Positions 62,743 to 64,000 of a stretch of DNA of 64,000 nucleotides are shown in pieces (the stretch's first letter is position 1; each line of letters starts with the position of its first letter). This DNA comes from Vibrio cidicii (GTDB lineage: Bacteria > Pseudomonadota > Gammaproteobacteria > Enterobacterales > Vibrionaceae). The position numbers and the translations under genes were made by a program. The DNA is taken from positions 1 to 64,000 of the forward strand of contig NZ_CP046804.1 of the NCBI RefSeq assembly GCF_009763805.1, written 5' to 3'. The notes under the pieces were generated by a model. That model saw nothing but the letters and a program-made list of their open reading frames with translations. It ran no database searches and was not told the DNA's origin.

Positions 62743-64000
62743 GTGCTGAATTGGTTTCGTTCCGGCGCACCGTGGATCTGGCTAACAGGTGGCGCGGTCA
62801 GTATCAGTTTGTTGGCGGTGCTTGGGCTGCTCACTTTGATTGGCTGGAAAGGGCTCAACTACTTCTGGCCTGCACCAGTTTATCAATGGACGTTACTTGA
62901 GGCGCCTGCTGGTTATCAAACCTTGCCGCTTAAAGCGGGTGAGCGGATTGTGGGGCAACTGTATCAAAAAGAGCAGGTCCCGACCGCCCAACTACCTGAG
63001 CCATGGCAAACCTTGGCGGCAGGAGAGGATCAGCTTACGCGTTTAAACATTAAAGTGGCCAATCGTGAACGCTACCCGTCGGAGTTTCTCTCGCTACTGC
63101 AAGTGCAACTGAGTGACGCGCAGACACCGAGTGATATCGCGGTGATAGAACGTAGCCGTGGCGGATATTTTTTTGGCCGTATCCTCGCATTTGTTGACGA
63201 AGAGGTGCAAACCACTCAAGAAGTATTGCCGCTGTTGGATGAGAAGATTGCCTATGCGCAGCGACTGCGTGAAGAGATCACCCTGATTGTTGAACAGTAC
63301 ATTAAACCGCTCAGTTGGCGCTTAGAGCAATTGCGCCTTGAAAAACGTAAACGCGAATTGAACAAAACGGTAACGCCAGATTATTTGGCAAATTATCTCA
63401 CTCAGAAAGCGCAGTTTGAGTTGCAGCTTTCCAATTATGATCAGCAGTTGGACAGCCTGCGTTTGCAATTAACGGGCTATTCCTTGGTCGTCGAGGATAT
63501 GACTGGCGAGCGAGTATTGATTGCTTTGAGTGATATTCTTGACTACTGGCTGCCAAACCAAATGAATTTTGTGCAGAAAATGGGCCATTGGGCGCAGCAA
63601 CTTTGGAAGTTCTTGTCTGATGATCCTCGTGAGTCTAATTCTGAAGGCGGAGTCTTTCCTGCGATTTTTGGTACGGTTTTTCTGGTTTTGATCATGTCAA
63701 TTATCGTGATGCCGCTTGGTGTGATTGCCGCCATTTATCTGCATGAGTACGCGAAAAACAATGCCTTTACTCGCATTATTCGCATCGCAGTGATTAACTT
63801 AGCGGGTGTGCCGTCGATTGTTTACGGGGTGTTTGGTCTGGGCTTTTTTGTCTACACCATTGGCGCTTCTATCGACGAAACTGTTCTACGCGGAACGTTT
63901 GCCAGCGCCAACGTTTGGTACACCGGGGTTACTTTGGTCGGCGCTCACTTTGGCCGTGCTGACACTGCCCGTGGTGATTGTGACCACCGAAGAGGGGCTG
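62743..64000 (+). CDS. pstA: Large PstA phosphate permease subunit, frameshifted and cut by window end
   Basis: The second permease subunit, also N-terminally enlarged. Transmembrane segment at about residues 13-40, an extracytoplasmic domain with a Lys/Glu/Gln-rich coiled coil (residues about 160-250), then the permease from about residue 302 (GVFPAIFGTVFLVLIMSII). I prefer GTG 62743, seven bases after AGGAG; ATG 62737 is in frame but only one base from it. A break at 63878-63880 (GAAAC): GAC GAA ACT should read GAC GAA CTG, restoring IDELFYAERLPAPTFGTPGL and the LTLPVVIVTTEEGL motif at the window end. pstB and phoU are expected beyond. Confidence 0.9.
   Translation, partial: MLNWFRSGAPWIWLTGGAVSISLLAVLGLLTLIGWKGLNYFWPAPVYQWTLLEAPAGYQTLPLKAGERIVGQLYQKEQVPTAQLPEPWQTLAAGEDQLTRLNIKVANRERYPSEFLSLLQVQLSDAQTPSDIAVIERSRGGYFFGRILAFVDEEVQTTQEVLPLLDEKIAYAQRLREEITLIVEQYIKPLSWRLEQLRLEKRKRELNKTVTPDYLANYLTQKAQFELQLSNYDQQLDSLRLQLTGYSLVVEDMTGERVLIALSDILDYWLPNQMNFVQKMGHWAQQLWKFLSDDPRESNSEGGVFPAIFGTVFLVLIMSIIVMPLGVIAAIYLHEYAKNNAFTRIIRIAVINLAGVPSIVYGVFGLGFFVYTIGASIDETVLRGTFASANVWYTGVTLVGAHFGRADTARGDCDHRRGA

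Overview
The window is a chromosomal segment of a Vibrio, most likely from the vulnificus/navarrensis neighbourhood. The 16S rRNA, the HlyU regulator and the gene order (phoB-phoR-pstS, ppx-ppk, pstC-pstA; aroF-tyrA-plzA; pheA-raiA-bamD-rluD-pgeF-clpB) all look like Vibrio chromosome 1. The genus is secure; the species call is a recollection of 16S variable regions and is only moderate. Almost everything is core genome. I see no prophage, integron, CRISPR array or complete insertion sequence.

Layout. 1-5.9 kb: ptsP (5' end cut off), a TauE/SafE permease, lgt, thyA, then a convergent DUF1704 'QEGLA' protein. 5.9-6.2 kb: a 270-bp MITE-like element with perfect 23-bp terminal inverted repeats. 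6.2-9.5 kb: nptA, nhaR, hlyU and rpsT. 9.7-17.3 kb: murJ, ribF, ileS, lspA, fkpB and ispH. 17.4-21.6 kb: the pyruvate-sensing set btsR, btsS and a CstA/BtsT transporter, with an array of seven BtsR-like operator repeats upstream of the transporter. 21.6-26.2 kb: a lipoprotein, a cation/proton antiporter, and the divergent peptidoglycan-recycling pair anmK/nagZ. 26.2-28.6 kb: aroF-tyrA behind TyrR boxes. 28.6-34.4 kb: an M23 peptidase, a PilZ protein, ettA, slt and trpR. 34.4-37.9 kb: yjjX, pheA with a pheL leader and attenuator, raiA and bamD. 38.0-42.4 kb: rluD, pgeF and clpB (sigma-32-type promoter). 42.5-48.4 kb: a full rrn operon (16S, tRNA-Ile, tRNA-Ala, 23S, 5S) followed by tRNA-Asp and tRNA-Trp. 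48.4-50.8 kb: a decayed erythromycin-esterase-like gene and mepA. 50.8-53.5 kb: yfhL, trhP and rdgC. 53.6-64.0 kb: the phosphate block phoB-phoR-pstS, ppk-ppx, and pstC-pstA running off the end, with Pho boxes before phoB and pstC.

The most striking property is not a gene. Thirteen genes, several of them essential (lgt, ileS), each carry a single extra base, and in all thirteen the extra base lies in a GTTTC (or, on the other strand, GAAAC) pentamer. Removing one base restores the protein and leaves GTTC/GAAC. The codon phase differs from gene to gene and both strands are involved, so translational recoding does not explain it. A motif-specific sequencing or assembly error is the simplest reading. 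GAAC/GTTC is also the phosphorothioate (Dnd) modification motif of some enterobacteria, so a modification-driven error is worth testing. I annotate these genes as whole CDSs with the break noted. ppk has a separate one-base loss in a G run. Only the esterase-like gene, with two in-frame stops as well as indels, looks like a true pseudogene.

How the genes work together: envelope and peptidoglycan functions recur (murJ, lspA, lgt, slt, mepA, M23, anmK, nagZ, bamD). Aromatic amino-acid synthesis is represented by aroF, tyrA, pheA and trpR, with their own control sites. The right end is a coherent phosphate-starvation and polyphosphate region.
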